From Rhizobiaceae bacterium (lineage in GTDB: Bacteria; Pseudomonadota; Alphaproteobacteria; Rhizobiales; Rhizobiaceae), in assembly GCA_023953905.1 (NCBI GenBank), contig JAMLJA010000023.1:1-64000 (forward strand): a stretch of 64,000 bases of DNA, read 5' to 3'. Below the pieces are notes generated by a model. It made no database searches. It was not told the origin of the DNA and saw nothing but the letters and a program-made list of their open reading frames with translations. The stretch's first letter is position 1; each line of letters starts with the position of its first letter. Of this stretch, positions 26,326 through 35,709 are shown in pieces. A program made the translations under genes and the position numbers.

Positions 26326-27897
26326 ATGGCGCAGGACGACAGGATCTTTCTCGGCGCCAGCCGCAAACCAGATGATTCCTACCAGGAGCCGGAGAGCCTG
26401 CTTCTCAAATATGGCAATCGCCACGGCCTCGTGACCGGTGCGACAGGAACCGGCAAGACAGTGACCCTCCAGATTCTGGCGGAGGGCTTTTCCAATGCCG
26501 GAGTGCCCGTCTTCTGCGCGGATATCAAAGGCGATCTGTCGGGTATCGCCATGATGGGAGAGGCGAAGGACTTCCTGATCAAGCGGGCCGAGGCGATCAA
26601 GCTCGACCCTTACGAGTTTCAGGAATTTCCCGTCATTTTCTGGGACCTTTTCGGCAAGCAGGGGCATCCGATCCGCGCTACCGTTTCCGAGATGGGGCCG
26701 CTGCTTCTGTCCCGTCTGATGAATCTGACGGACGCACAGGAAGGCATCATGAACATCGCCTTCCGCATCGCGGATGACGAGGGCCTTCTGCTGCTCGATC
26801 TCAAGGATCTGCAGGCTCTTCTTGCAAATATAGCTGAGCGGGCCGACGAGATCGGCTCCCGCTATGGCAATGTGACGAAGCCTTCTGTCGGCGCGATTCA
26901 GCGTTCTCTGCTCATTCTGGAGCAGCAGGGCGCGACGAACTTCTTCGGAGAGCCGGCACTTCGCATCGCCGACATCATGCGCACAACCCGCGATGGCCGC
27001 GGCGCAATCAATGTGCTGGCTGCTGACAAGCTCATGATGAACCCCCGCCTGTATGCAACGTTTCTGCTCTGGCTGATGTCGGAAATGTTCGAGGAACTGC
27101 CCGAGGTAGGCGACCCGGACAGGCCGAGACTCGTATTTTTCTTCGACGAGGCGCATCTGCTCTTCAATGACGCGCCGCGTGCCCTCGTGGAGCGCGTCGA
27201 GCAGGTCGTGCGTCTGATTCGCTCGAAAGGTGTCGGCGTCTATTTCGTTACTCAGAATCCCCTCGATGTGCCTGAAACCGTGCTGGCTCAGCTCGGCAAT
27301 CGCATCCAGCACGCGCTGCGCGCCTATACGCCGCGCGAACAGAAGGCCGTGAAGACCGCCGCTGAGACGTTCCGACCAAACCCTGACTTCGATTGTGCGA
27401 CGGCAATCACCCAGTTGGGAACTGGCGAAGCGCTGGTATCGACGTTGCAGGAGAAGGGCGCGCCGTCGATCGTTCAGCGCACCCTCATTCGCCCACCCGC
27501 TTCGCGTCTGGGGCCGATCACGGATCAGGAGCGGCAGCAGATCATGAACGAGAGCCCGGTGGCGGGCCAGTATGACAAAACGATCGATCGAGAGTCGGCG
27601 TTCGAGATGCTGCAGAAAAAGGCGGAGCAGGCTGCCCGCCCGACCGAAGATGATGCGCGGCAGACAAGCGACGGAAACAGCGAAGGTGGACGCTGGTCGC
27701 TGCCGGACTTTGGCAACGGGTCGACATCGAGGAGCGGGCAAACGCGCACCACGCGCGAGCCATCGAGCCGCGCGCCACGCGGCTCCAGCCGTCAGACAGT
27801 TACCGAAGCGGCCATCAAATCGGTGGTCCGCTCGGTCGGCTCCCAGCTAGGGCGCGCCCTGGTGAGAGGCATCCTCGGAAGCCTTTCGAAGCGCTAG
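26326..27897 (+). CDS. HerA-like ATPase, DUF853 family (YjgR type)
   Basis: A 523-residue RecA-fold ATPase. The Walker A motif is GLVTGATGTGKTVT (about residues 35-48), and PRLVFFFDEAHLLF is the Walker B with its acidic pair, followed by GVGVYFVTQNPLDVPETVLAQLGNR. The C-terminal ~110 residues are low-complexity, Ser/Arg-rich, then a helical end. The family (DUF853, E. coli YjgR) is widespread and related to the HerA/FtsK clade, but its substrate is unknown. AGAGG lies 5 bases before the ATG. It is convergent with the L,D-transpeptidase gene 6 bp away. Confidence 0.92.
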   Translation: MAQDDRIFLGASRKPDDSYQEPESLLLKYGNRHGLVTGATGTGKTVTLQILAEGFSNAGVPVFCADIKGDLSGIAMMGEAKDFLIKRAEAIKLDPYEFQEFPVIFWDLFGKQGHPIRATVSEMGPLLLSRLMNLTDAQEGIMNIAFRIADDEGLLLLDLKDLQALLANIAERADEIGSRYGNVTKPSVGAIQRSLLILEQQGATNFFGEPALRIADIMRTTRDGRGAINVLAADKLMMNPRLYATFLLWLMSEMFEELPEVGDPDRPRLVFFFDEAHLLFNDAPRALVERVEQVVRLIRSKGVGVYFVTQNPLDVPETVLAQLGNRIQHALRAYTPREQKAVKTAAETFRPNPDFDCATAITQLGTGEALVSTLQEKGAPSIVQRTLIRPPASRLGPITDQERQQIMNESPVAGQYDKTIDRESAFEMLQKKAEQAARPTEDDARQTSDGNSEGGRWSLPDFGNGSTSRSGQTRTTREPSSRAPRGSSRQTVTEAAIKSVVRSVGSQLGRALVRGILGSLSKR

Positions 27898-27903
27898 GTG
27901 ATC

Positions 27904-28695
27904 CTAGGCTCTTCCGAGCAGCACTGACCCGAGTGGCACGCCTGAATCTATCGGCACTCCCTGGTTGAGGGGGCCTGAGACCATAGGTGACGTTACGTTG
28001 CTTGTGACCATGATCGGGCTCTGCTGCGGCACACGATCATAGAGATCCATCACATCCTGGTTGATCATTCGTACGCAGCCGGAAGACACGGACTTTCCGA
28101 TCGACCACCATTCCGGCGAACCGTGAACGCGATAGAGCGTGTCCTCGTCGCCCTGGAATATGTAAAGCGCACGCGCGCCAAGTGGATTGTTCAGGCCAGG
28201 AGGCATGCCGCCATTGTCTGCGCTCCATTTCGCGAGCGAAGGATCACGCTGGATCATTTCGTCCGGAGGAGTCCATTTCGGCCACTTCTGCTTCCAGCGA
28301 ATTTCAGCACGGCCCGCCCATTCAAACCCAGCCCTTCCAAGACCGACACCGTAGCGGATGGCGTAACCGCCCTCGCGCACCAGGTAGAGGAAATGGGCAG
28401 ACGTATCGACGACGATCGTTCCTGGGCGCTCGCCCGTCGGATCGTCGACAACCTGCCTGAGGAATTGGGGAGGGATTTTCGCGACTGGAACAGCCGGAAC
28501 GTCATAGCCATTGTCCTGCACTGCGCCATACATCATGGCGTAATCAGCGCCGACCTCAGGTCGCGGGGTCCGAGGTTGCTGTGGAGGGGTATCACTTCGG
28601 GCGGTGGTGCAAGCGGTGAGTGCCAGACCGGCTGCCACTGAACTCGCTCCGCTGAGGAAACGGCGGCGTGAGATGTCGGGGGGGAAAAGAGACAT
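27904..28695 (-). CDS. L,D-transpeptidase (YkuD domain), exported
   Basis: Cross-links peptidoglycan through 3-3 bonds or attaches proteins to it in the periplasm. The 263-residue protein has a leader with RRRFLSGASSVAAGLALTACTT, which fits a twin-arginine signal ending in a lipobox-like LTAC. The YkuD catalytic motif is VHGSPEWWSIGKSVSSGCVRM, with the His and the nucleophilic Cys. The frame is open to 28821, but ATG at 28695 starts the signal peptide and 42 upstream residues lack sense. Confidence 0.92.
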   Translation of the reverse strand: MSLFPPDISRRRFLSGASSVAAGLALTACTTARSDTPPQQPRTPRPEVGADYAMMYGAVQDNGYDVPAVPVAKIPPQFLRQVVDDPTGERPGTIVVDTSAHFLYLVREGGYAIRYGVGLGRAGFEWAGRAEIRWKQKWPKWTPPDEMIQRDPSLAKWSADNGGMPPGLNNPLGARALYIFQGDEDTLYRVHGSPEWWSIGKSVSSGCVRMINQDVMDLYDRVPQQSPIMVTSNVTSPMVSGPLNQGVPIDSGVPLGSVLLGRA

Positions 28696-28874
28696 TATAC
28701 GGGCATATCCAGTTCTTCTGTTGGGGTGCACTGGCACCATTGGGATTGCGAACCCCTCCCAAAAGGATCTTGGGGCATAGGTGGTTCCAAATCTGACCTC
28801 AGAGTGGATAAAGAAAGGCAAACATGTGGCCGGATAGTCAGTGTTGCCGACGTGCCACAGCTATCACGCACCGC
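28696..28874. other. Spacer upstream of the L,D-transpeptidase gene
   Basis: This 179-bp region lies between the leftward L,D-transpeptidase and the leftward dehalogenase gene and should carry the promoter of the former. Nothing else is seen in it. Confidence 0.3.
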
Positions 28875-29537
28875 TCACTCGACGGTGAGAAGCCCTTCCA
28901 GTGAGGGGAAAATGAGAGCTGGGGCGAGATCGTGATACTCGTCCGGCTGATCGGTTCGATTTATCCAGACCGTGCGAAATCCGAATTTCGTCGCGCCGGC
29001 GATATCCCAGCGATTCGAGGATTGAAACGAGACGGCAGACGGATAAAGGCGCCAGCTTGTCGTCACGAGATCATAGACATTCGGGTCGGTCTTGAAGCGC
29101 TTCAGCTGGTCGACCGAAAAGACGTCATCGAGCACCTGGTCGAGCGCTGCCGATTTGACGGCAGAGGCAAGCATATCCGGCGAGCCGTTGGACAATATGG
29201 CGAGGCGTGCTCCGCTTGCCTTGAGCGACTTGAGTATTGCCGGAACCTCCGGGTAGCAATCCAGGCTCCAATATGCCTCGAGAAGCTTCGAACGGACGGC
29301 AGGATCTACGGTAGGAATTTTCTTCAGGGCGAAATCGAGCGACTGTTCCGTCAACTGCCAGAAATCGAGGTAGGTGTCGGAGAGACTGCGAACCCAGGAG
29401 TATTCGAGTTGCTTCGCGCGCCACAATTCCGAAAGCCGCGCGCCGTCAGGTCCGGTTTCACCAGCATGCCGCCGCACGGCTGCATGCACGTCAAAAAGCG
29501 TGCCGTAAGCATCAAAAACATAAGCTGCGTGACGCAT
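28875..29537 (-). CDS. Haloacid dehalogenase, type II
   Basis: A 220-residue HAD-superfamily enzyme that fits L-2-haloacid dehalogenases, which replace the halogen of short 2-haloacids by hydroxyl. Motif I is YVFDAYGTLFDVH with the nucleophile Asp10; SNGSPDM carries the motif II Ser; and SFQSSNRWDIAGATKFGFRTVWINR carries the conserved Ser-Ser-Asn and Asp of type II dehalogenases. The physiological substrate may not be halogenated. The gene stands alone between divergent and leftward neighbours. Confidence 0.88.
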   Translation of the reverse strand: MRHAAYVFDAYGTLFDVHAAVRRHAGETGPDGARLSELWRAKQLEYSWVRSLSDTYLDFWQLTEQSLDFALKKIPTVDPAVRSKLLEAYWSLDCYPEVPAILKSLKASGARLAILSNGSPDMLASAVKSAALDQVLDDVFSVDQLKRFKTDPNVYDLVTTSWRLYPSAVSFQSSNRWDIAGATKFGFRTVWINRTDQPDEYHDLAPALIFPSLEGLLTVE

Positions 29538-29699
29538 ATCACCAGATTTCCTTCACGTTAAGTTCAACCGACCAGCGCGGGCGGGTCAAGCCCGTCCGGC
29601 AATGTCGTCCGACTGCGCCAATGAATCTTCCGCCGTAGCGGTTGACGCGTCGCGGCCAAAGGTATTTTCCATACCCCGTCAAAACATGCTGGAGGACAC

Positions 29700-30578
29700 A
29701 TGAGCCTGGCTGTACCTGCGCAGAGCAAAACCTGGACCTATGTCGACGGCGACTGGCACGAAGGCAATGTCGCGCTGATCGGGCCGCGAAGCCACACCAT
29801 GTGGCTGGCTTCCAGCGTGTTTGACGGAGCGCGCTGGTTCGAGGGGGTGGCGCCTGATCTCGATCTTCACGCTGAACGCGTCAATAAATCCGCAATAGCG
29901 CTCGGTCTGAAGCCGACCATGTCGGCTGAGGAGATCGTTGGATTGACCTGGGATGGGTTGAAGAAATTCGACGGCGAGACGGCGGTCTACATACGGCCGA
30001 TGTACTGGGCAGAGCATGGCGGCTACATGGGCGTGCCATCGGATCCGGAATCGACGCGCTTTTGTCTTTGTCTTTACGAAGCGCCGATGATCGCGCCCGC
30101 CGGCTTCTCGTTGACAGTGTCTCCATTCCGTCGGCCGAGCCTCGAGACAATGCCGACCAATGCGAAGGCAGGGTGTCTTTACCCGAACAATGGACGGGCC
30201 ATCGTGGATGCCCGCATGCGCGGCTTCGACAATGCGCTTGTGCTTGACATGCTGGGAAACGTTGCCGAAACCGCATCGTCAAACATCTTTCTGGTCAAAG
30301 ACGGGCAGGTGATGACGCCCGTCGCCAACGGCACGTTTCTCTCCGGCATCACGCGGGCACGGACGATTTCTCTGCTTGCCTCGGAGGGCATGGCCACGAT
30401 CGAGAAATCTCTTTCCGTCCGCGACTTTCTGGAAGCGGACGAGATTTTCTCAACAGGGAACCACTCTAAGGTTGTGCCCGTTACAAGAATTGAGACTCGC
30501 GATCTACAGCCGGGTCCGGTCGCCAAAAAGACGCGCGACCTTTACTGGGAATTTGCCCATGCCGGCGGTGTCAATTGA
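29700..30578 (+). CDS. Branched-chain amino acid aminotransferase (class IV)
   Basis: PLP enzyme of fold type IV, 292 residues, that interconverts branched-chain amino acids and their keto acids with glutamate/2-oxoglutarate. It has VFDGARWFEG near the start, YIRPMYWAEHGGY, the PLP-Lys in TNAKAGCLYPNNGRA, GNVAETASSNIFLVKDG with the conserved Glu-Thr-Ala, and GITRARTISLLASEG. Members of this group also include D-amino acid and aminodeoxychorismate enzymes, but the overall pattern favours IlvE. GGAGG stands 6 bases before the ATG. Confidence 0.87.
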   Translation: MSLAVPAQSKTWTYVDGDWHEGNVALIGPRSHTMWLASSVFDGARWFEGVAPDLDLHAERVNKSAIALGLKPTMSAEEIVGLTWDGLKKFDGETAVYIRPMYWAEHGGYMGVPSDPESTRFCLCLYEAPMIAPAGFSLTVSPFRRPSLETMPTNAKAGCLYPNNGRAIVDARMRGFDNALVLDMLGNVAETASSNIFLVKDGQVMTPVANGTFLSGITRARTISLLASEGMATIEKSLSVRDFLEADEIFSTGNHSKVVPVTRIETRDLQPGPVAKKTRDLYWEFAHAGGVN

Positions 30579-30674
30579 AGCGATTCCATTGACAGGCAAG
30601 GTTGTCCCAGCCGCGCATGAGCCTATGTAAAAGTGATACTGAAGCCCACATCTACCGAAGAGGGAGTACATTCC

Positions 30675-31274
30675 ATGGCTTTTGAACTGCCCCCATTGCC
30701 CTACGATTACGAGGCGCTCCAGCCTTATATGTCGAAAGAGACGCTGGAGTATCATCACGACAAGCATCACAAGGCGTATGTCGACAACGGCAACAAGCTT
30801 GCCGCCGACGCCGGCATGGGTGACTTGTCTGTCGAGGAGGTAGTCAAGCAATCCTTCGGCAAGAACCCCGGCCTCTTCAATAACGCTGCCCAGCACTACA
30901 ATCACATTCATTTCTGGAAGTGGATGAAGAAGGGTGGCGGCGGAAGCAAGCTTCCGGGTAAGCTGGAAAGCGCAATCGCCTCGGATCTGGGCGGCTATGA
31001 CAAGTTCAAGGCCGATTTCATTGCTGCCGGCACCACTCAGTTCGGCTCGGGTTGGGCCTGGCTGTCGGTGAAGGGCGGCAAGCTCGAAATCTCCAAGACA
31101 CCCAACGGGGAGAATCCACTCGTGCACGGCGCTTCGCCAATTCTCGGCGTCGACGTTTGGGAGCACTCCTATTACATCGACTATCGCAATGCGCGCCCGA
31201 AATATCTCGAGGCTTTCGTGGATAGCCTGATCAACTGGGACTACGTCCTTGAAATGTACGAGAAAGCTGCCTGA
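30675..31274 (+). CDS. sodB: Superoxide dismutase, Fe/Mn family
   Basis: Dismutates superoxide to oxygen and peroxide in the cytoplasm. The 199-residue protein has all four metal ligands in context: His in EYHHDKHHKAYVDN, His in NAAQHYNHIHFWKWM, and Asp plus His in GVDVWEHSYYIDYRNARPKY. FGSGWAWL is also typical. Metal choice (Fe or Mn) cannot be assigned by eye; the alphaproteobacterial group is mostly called SodB. ATG at 30675 with GGAG upstream is preferred to the frame opening at 30633. A strong terminator follows. Confidence 0.95.
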   Translation: MAFELPPLPYDYEALQPYMSKETLEYHHDKHHKAYVDNGNKLAADAGMGDLSVEEVVKQSFGKNPGLFNNAAQHYNHIHFWKWMKKGGGGSKLPGKLESAIASDLGGYDKFKADFIAAGTTQFGSGWAWLSVKGGKLEISKTPNGENPLVHGASPILGVDVWEHSYYIDYRNARPKYLEAFVDSLINWDYVLEMYEKAA

Positions 31275-31295
31275 TTGGTAGGCGGTTTTCTGAAG

Positions 31296-31321
31296 AAGCC
31301 CCGCTTTGGCGGGGCTTTTTT
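31296..31321 (+). terminator. Rho-independent terminator after sodB
   Basis: AAGCCCCGC and GCGGGGCTT pair around a TTTG-type loop and run into a T6 tract. It begins about 20 bp after the sodB stop and separates sodB from the cytochrome pair. Confidence 0.92.
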
Positions 31322-31418
31322 GTGCCAGATAACACAAGCGTGAAGCCAGATGCGGGAATGAAATGGCGACCAGCCACGTTCAGTGTGCGAGGCAGCTTTT
31401 GCAACCGGAGGTCCTTTC

Positions 31419-31847
31419 GTGAAAAAATTTGCAGTCATCGTGTCGATCCTCGCGCTCGGAACAGGGGTCGCAATCGCCGATCCCGCAATGGACCGGGAAA
31501 ACTTGATGAAATCATTCGGCAAGTCGATGGGGCAGCTGGCACCCTATGCGAAGGGCGAGAAGGCTTATGACGCATCGGCCGTTCTGGCGGCTTTGACCAC
31601 TTTGGACGAGAATGCGAAGAAGCTGGATGTCGTCGCGCTGTTCCCCGAAGGCGTGACTGGAGAGGCTGCATCCCCAAAAATCTGGGAGAATTTCTCCGAC
31701 TTTCAGGCCCATGCTGACAAATTCAAGGCCGACGTATCGACGGCGGTGGCTGCCGCCCCTGCCGATCAGGCAGCACTTGGCAAGCAAATGGGTGCAATCG
31801 GAGCAAACTGCGGCGGCTGTCACGAATTGTACCGTATCAAGAAATAG
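31419..31847 (+). CDS. Cytochrome c-prime/c556-type monohaem protein
   Basis: A 142-residue periplasmic cytochrome with a Sec signal peptide (KKFAVIVSILALGTGVAIA) and a single C-terminal haem site CGGCHELYR, the arrangement of class II cytochromes (c-prime/c556 four-helix bundle). The start is GTG at 31419 with CGGAGG upstream; the frame opens earlier at 31383 but without signal-peptide character. It lies 9 bp before a dihaem cytochrome gene, so the two are co-transcribed and may exchange electrons. Some family members bind NO or CO. Confidence 0.88.
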   Translation: MKKFAVIVSILALGTGVAIADPAMDRENLMKSFGKSMGQLAPYAKGEKAYDASAVLAALTTLDENAKKLDVVALFPEGVTGEAASPKIWENFSDFQAHADKFKADVSTAVAAAPADQAALGKQMGAIGANCGGCHELYRIKK

Positions 31848-31856
31848 CATGCGCGA

Positions 31857-32783
31857 ATGAGGCTGATCGCAAAGCTTGCAACCGCGGCTGCCGCTTTGGC
31901 GGTGGCCGGGGCAGGTGTATTCTGGTTTCTGACAATGCCGCAGTCCTTGAACGCGCAGCAGGTGTCGGAACTCGGCCAGGGCGACGCGACGCGGGGAGAG
32001 CGCATCTTCTACGCCGGTGGATGTACGTCCTGTCACGCGGCACCAGCCGCGTCTGGAGATGATGTTCTCAAGCTGGCGGGTGGCCTCGAGCTTGCGACGC
32101 CTTTTGGCACCTTTATCGCTCCCAACATTTCGAGTGATCCGGCGGATGGGATTGGAAGCTGGTCCGTAGAGGATCTGGCGAATGCCATGCTTCACGGTGT
32201 GTCGCCGGATGGCAGGCACTACTATCCGGCATTTCCTTACGCGTCTTACGCACGCATGAACCCGTCGGATATTGGTGACCTTTACGCGTTCATGAAGACA
32301 CTTCCGGCCGTGTCAGGCGCTGCGCCGGATCATCGCCTGAGTTTCCCCTTCAACATTCGGCGCGGACTTGGATTGTGGAAACTGCTCTATCTCAGCGATG
32401 AGCCCGTGATCGCGCTTCCCGCCGATGCATCGGAGCAAGTCAAACTCGGGCGCTATCTTACCGAGGGGCCTGGCCACTGCGGCGAATGCCACACACCAAG
32501 GGGTATTCTTGGCGGGGTGGACAAGAGCCGCTGGCTAGCAGGCGCCGTCGCTGCCGAAGGTGAAGGCAAGGTGCCTAACATCACCTCCGGCGAGGGTGGA
32601 CTGGGAGACTGGTCGCAGAGCGATATTGCCTACATGTTGGAAAGTGGCTTCACGCCGGACTTCGATTCCGTCGGCGGTTCCATGGCAGCCGTCCAGCGCA
32701 ACATGGCCAAGATAACAGCTGAAGACCGCGAAGCGATCGCGGCCTATCTGAAAGCTGTTCCGCCGCACCCCAAAGGCTACTGA
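31857..32783 (+). CDS. Dihaem cytochrome c
   Basis: A 308-residue periplasmic or membrane-anchored cytochrome with an uncleaved-looking N-terminal hydrophobic segment (LATAAAALAVAGAGVFWFL). Two haem-binding motifs are present: GGCTSCHAAP near residue 57 and GHCGECHTPRG near residue 206. The layout, with SPDGRHYYPAFPYASYARM between, resembles the cytochrome subunits of membrane alcohol or gluconate dehydrogenases, which have three haems; here there are two. The dehydrogenase partner is not adjacent. Confidence 0.88.
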   Translation: MRLIAKLATAAAALAVAGAGVFWFLTMPQSLNAQQVSELGQGDATRGERIFYAGGCTSCHAAPAASGDDVLKLAGGLELATPFGTFIAPNISSDPADGIGSWSVEDLANAMLHGVSPDGRHYYPAFPYASYARMNPSDIGDLYAFMKTLPAVSGAAPDHRLSFPFNIRRGLGLWKLLYLSDEPVIALPADASEQVKLGRYLTEGPGHCGECHTPRGILGGVDKSRWLAGAVAAEGEGKVPNITSGEGGLGDWSQSDIAYMLESGFTPDFDSVGGSMAAVQRNMAKITAEDREAIAAYLKAVPPHPKGY

Positions 32784-32805
32784 CGCGTTTGCCGGTCGGA
32801 CGCAC

Positions 32806-34914
32806 CTAAGCGCGTTCGACCTTGCCCACGACCTTCAACGCGAAAGCGTAGTTGTAGGCGATCTCCTCAAGGCGTGAAAATCGCCCCGATGCGCCGGCGT
32901 GCCCTGAGTCCATGTTGATCTTGAAGAGCACTGGGTTGTCGTCGGTCTTCATCGCACGAAGTTTCGCGGCCCATTTTGCGGGCTCCCAATAGGTGACGCG
33001 CGGATCGGTAAGCCCGGCAACGGCCAGGATCGGCGGGTATGCCTGTGCCGAGACATTGTCGTAGGGCGAATAGGCGGCGATCGTCTGATAGTCTTCGATG
33101 GACATGATCGGATTGCCCCATTCGGGCCATTCTGGCGGTGTCAGTGGCAGGGACGCATCGAGCATCGTGTTCAAGACGTCGACAAACGGCACCTCGGCGA
33201 TGATACCGCCAAAAGCCTCGGGCGCCATGTTGACAACTGCCCCCATCAGCATTCCACCCGCCGAACCGCCCTGCGCGATGATGCGATCGTGCGACGTGAA
33301 ATCCTCCGCCACGAGGTGGCGCGCGGCAGCAATGAAATCCTTAAAGGTATTTACCTTTTTTGCCCGTTTGCCGTCTTCGTACCAGGCGTATCCCTTGTCC
33401 TTGCCGCCGCGAATGTGAGCGATCGCGTAGACAAGGCCCCGGTCGACCAGCGACAGAATGTTGCTGTTGAATGACGCGGGGATGGATGAGCCGTAGGAGC
33501 CATAGCCATACAAAAGCGCAGGCGCGGACCCGTCGAGCGGCGTATCGCGATGATAGACGATCGAAATCGGCACCAGTTCGCCATCTTCGGCCGGCGCCAT
33601 CAGACGACGCGTGACGTAATGTTCCGGATCATGACCTGACGGCACTTCTTGAGTCTTCAAGAGGGTCCGCTCGCGTGTACGCATATTGTAGTCGAAAAGC
33701 TGCGACGGCGTGGTCATCGAAGAATAGGAAAAACGGATAGTGTCGGTATCATATTCGTAGGAGCCGCCCAGGCCGAGCGAGAACGCTTCCTCATCGAAAG
33801 CGATCGGATGCTCAACGCCCGTCGAACGGTCGTGGATGACGATTCGCGGAAGGCCATCCTTTCGCTCGAGGCGCACCATGAAGTCCTTGAAGCCCAGGAC
33901 CGAGAGAATCAGGCGGCCGGGTTCGTGTGGCACGAGTTCGGTCCAATTTTCCGGCTCCGGGGCAGAGACCGGTGTGGTCATGATCTTGAAATCAGTCGCG
34001 CCATCCGAATTGGTCAGGATGAAAAAGACGTCGCCACCTTCCTCCAGCTCATACTGGCGCCCAGTCTGCCGAGGTGACACAATTTTCGGTTCCGCCAATG
34101 GATCGTCCGCCGGGATGACGCGGTATTCCGATGTCTCGTGATCATGAACCGAAATGAAGATCCAACGTCCATCGCGTGAGCCGCTGACGCCAACGAAGAA
34201 GCCCGGATCGGCCTCCTCGAAGATCAGTTGATCTTCGGACGCCGGCGTACCGATACGATGAAGGAGAACCTTTGACGGCCTGTGGTTCTCATCGAGGCGG
34301 GTGTAGACGAACGCGCGGTTGTCCGCTGTCCACACTCCGTCCCCGCCCGTATCGGGCACCCGATCCTCGTCATCGAGCCCCGTGGAGAGATCACGAACGC
34401 GAAGCGTGAAGAACTCCGAACCCTTGTCGTCGAAACTCCAGAGGAGACGCGCGTGATCGCCCGAATGCTCCACCGCTCCGAGGCGGAAATAGGGATGCCC
34501 CTCGGCCTCTGCATCGCCGTCCAGAATGATCACTTGCTCGCCACCCTCGCGATCCGTGCGGAAGAAGCGTGGCTGTTGCCCACCCAGCTTGAAGGACGTG
34601 CCGTATGCGAAAGGTCCGTCCTTCATCGGAACGGACGTATCGTCTTCCTTGATACGGCCCTTCATTTCCTGAAAAAGCTCCTGCTGAAGATCGGCAGTGT
34701 CGGCCATTAACGCCGACTGATAGGAGTTCTCAGCCTCCAGATGATCACGGATGTCCTGAGAAAGCAGAGCTGGATCGCGAAAGACTTCCTGCCAATTGCC
34801 AGCACGCAGCCAGGCATAGTCATCTGTGCGGACGATGCCGTGGCGCTCCTCCTCGAAAAATCGGCGCTCTGTGACTGGAGCCTGGTGATGTGCAAAGTTT
34901 TGTCGGTCGGCCAT
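32806..34914 (-). CDS. ptrB: Oligopeptidase B (S9 family)
   Basis: Cytoplasmic serine peptidase that cuts peptides under about 30 residues after Arg or Lys. The 702-residue protein has an N-terminal beta-propeller and a C-terminal alpha/beta hydrolase domain with the nucleophile in IAQGGSAGGMLMGAV, the Asp in AGLTDPRVTYWEPAKW and the His in MDSGHAGASGRF. This order and the PLLLYGYGSYGSS-like segment (LLYGYGSYGSSIPAS) fit oligopeptidase B. AGGAAC is the ribosome-binding site. It is convergent with the cytochrome pair, 22 bp apart. Confidence 0.94.
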   Translation of the reverse strand: MADRQNFAHHQAPVTERRFFEEERHGIVRTDDYAWLRAGNWQEVFRDPALLSQDIRDHLEAENSYQSALMADTADLQQELFQEMKGRIKEDDTSVPMKDGPFAYGTSFKLGGQQPRFFRTDREGGEQVIILDGDAEAEGHPYFRLGAVEHSGDHARLLWSFDDKGSEFFTLRVRDLSTGLDDEDRVPDTGGDGVWTADNRAFVYTRLDENHRPSKVLLHRIGTPASEDQLIFEEADPGFFVGVSGSRDGRWIFISVHDHETSEYRVIPADDPLAEPKIVSPRQTGRQYELEEGGDVFFILTNSDGATDFKIMTTPVSAPEPENWTELVPHEPGRLILSVLGFKDFMVRLERKDGLPRIVIHDRSTGVEHPIAFDEEAFSLGLGGSYEYDTDTIRFSYSSMTTPSQLFDYNMRTRERTLLKTQEVPSGHDPEHYVTRRLMAPAEDGELVPISIVYHRDTPLDGSAPALLYGYGSYGSSIPASFNSNILSLVDRGLVYAIAHIRGGKDKGYAWYEDGKRAKKVNTFKDFIAAARHLVAEDFTSHDRIIAQGGSAGGMLMGAVVNMAPEAFGGIIAEVPFVDVLNTMLDASLPLTPPEWPEWGNPIMSIEDYQTIAAYSPYDNVSAQAYPPILAVAGLTDPRVTYWEPAKWAAKLRAMKTDDNPVLFKINMDSGHAGASGRFSRLEEIAYNYAFALKVVGKVERA

Positions 34915-35709
34915 CTGTTCCTGCCGTTGATACGAATCGTTGCGGATGAATGGGAGCGCTCTGCCCTGACATGGAGGCGTGATGTGAGACGAATATCTAA
35001 AGGTCTACGGCGTCTTTAGATAGTCGCAACAGCACTTCTTACAAAGAACGCACGCTGACGACCGACCGCCGCCGTGCTTGCGAGTTTCAAAACTTTACTA
35101 GGATTCATGAAACGCTCGATGGAATTCATCATTTCAAGATTAGCTTCCTTGCAATAATATGCATATTGAATTCGCCGCGTTGACCTCAATGTTCTGGGCA
35201 TGCGGCTCCACATTTGAGAACATGCACGATGCAACGTTCGATGCTTCCTAGCGTATTCTAGCGTTGTCCAGACCAGGGCGCCTCTAGCCGCCTAACCGCG
35301 TTAAAGTGATAGTAGGAAAATTTCACAATCCCGCCAAAAATATGCGCTTGGAAGGCTGGTCAGCGTTCCAACGCGAATTGTTTGCGCGGGAATAAAATAC
35401 AGAAATCAACGGTAGTTACTGCCTGCAGGCGAAGCGGATGTATAACGTTAACGCGTTGCAGAAGCTCATCCCGAGTTTGTGGTGTTCCTTTTGCAACAGA
35501 TCGAAATTCCTTCGCAAATTATATTTAATCACCGGCCAATAAACTGAGTTGTGACCACAAAAGCGGTTGTTTCAGAATTGACTTGACGGTGGCTGCACTC
35601 CATTTAGTGGTGCGCGCCGTGACTCGCACACTTAATCAATCGTGCAGCCTTCGCGACCCCACACCATTGAGGGGTGAATGAAACTTTTCTACATTGGGGC
35701 CAGACGAAT
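34915..35709. other. Long AT-rich intergenic region upstream of mucR
   Basis: Nearly 800 bp without a supported gene, markedly AT-rich (for example 35400-35560). It includes the promoters of ptrB (left) and mucR (right). Long AT-rich upstream regions are usual for genes bound by MucR, which prefers AT-rich DNA and represses itself. Short ORFs here (one at 35016-35234, minus) have no recognisable features. An undescribed small RNA is possible but I cannot point to one. Confidence 0.45.

Noticed and set aside
26278..27741. 487-codon minus-strand open frame opposite the DUF853 ATPase gene
   Set aside because: The ATPase has Walker A and B motifs and a good ribosome-binding site; the antisense frame has no support.
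35016..35234. 72-codon minus-strand ORF in the mucR upstream region
   Set aside because: No ribosome-binding site, no recognisable features, and biased composition; best left as intergenic.
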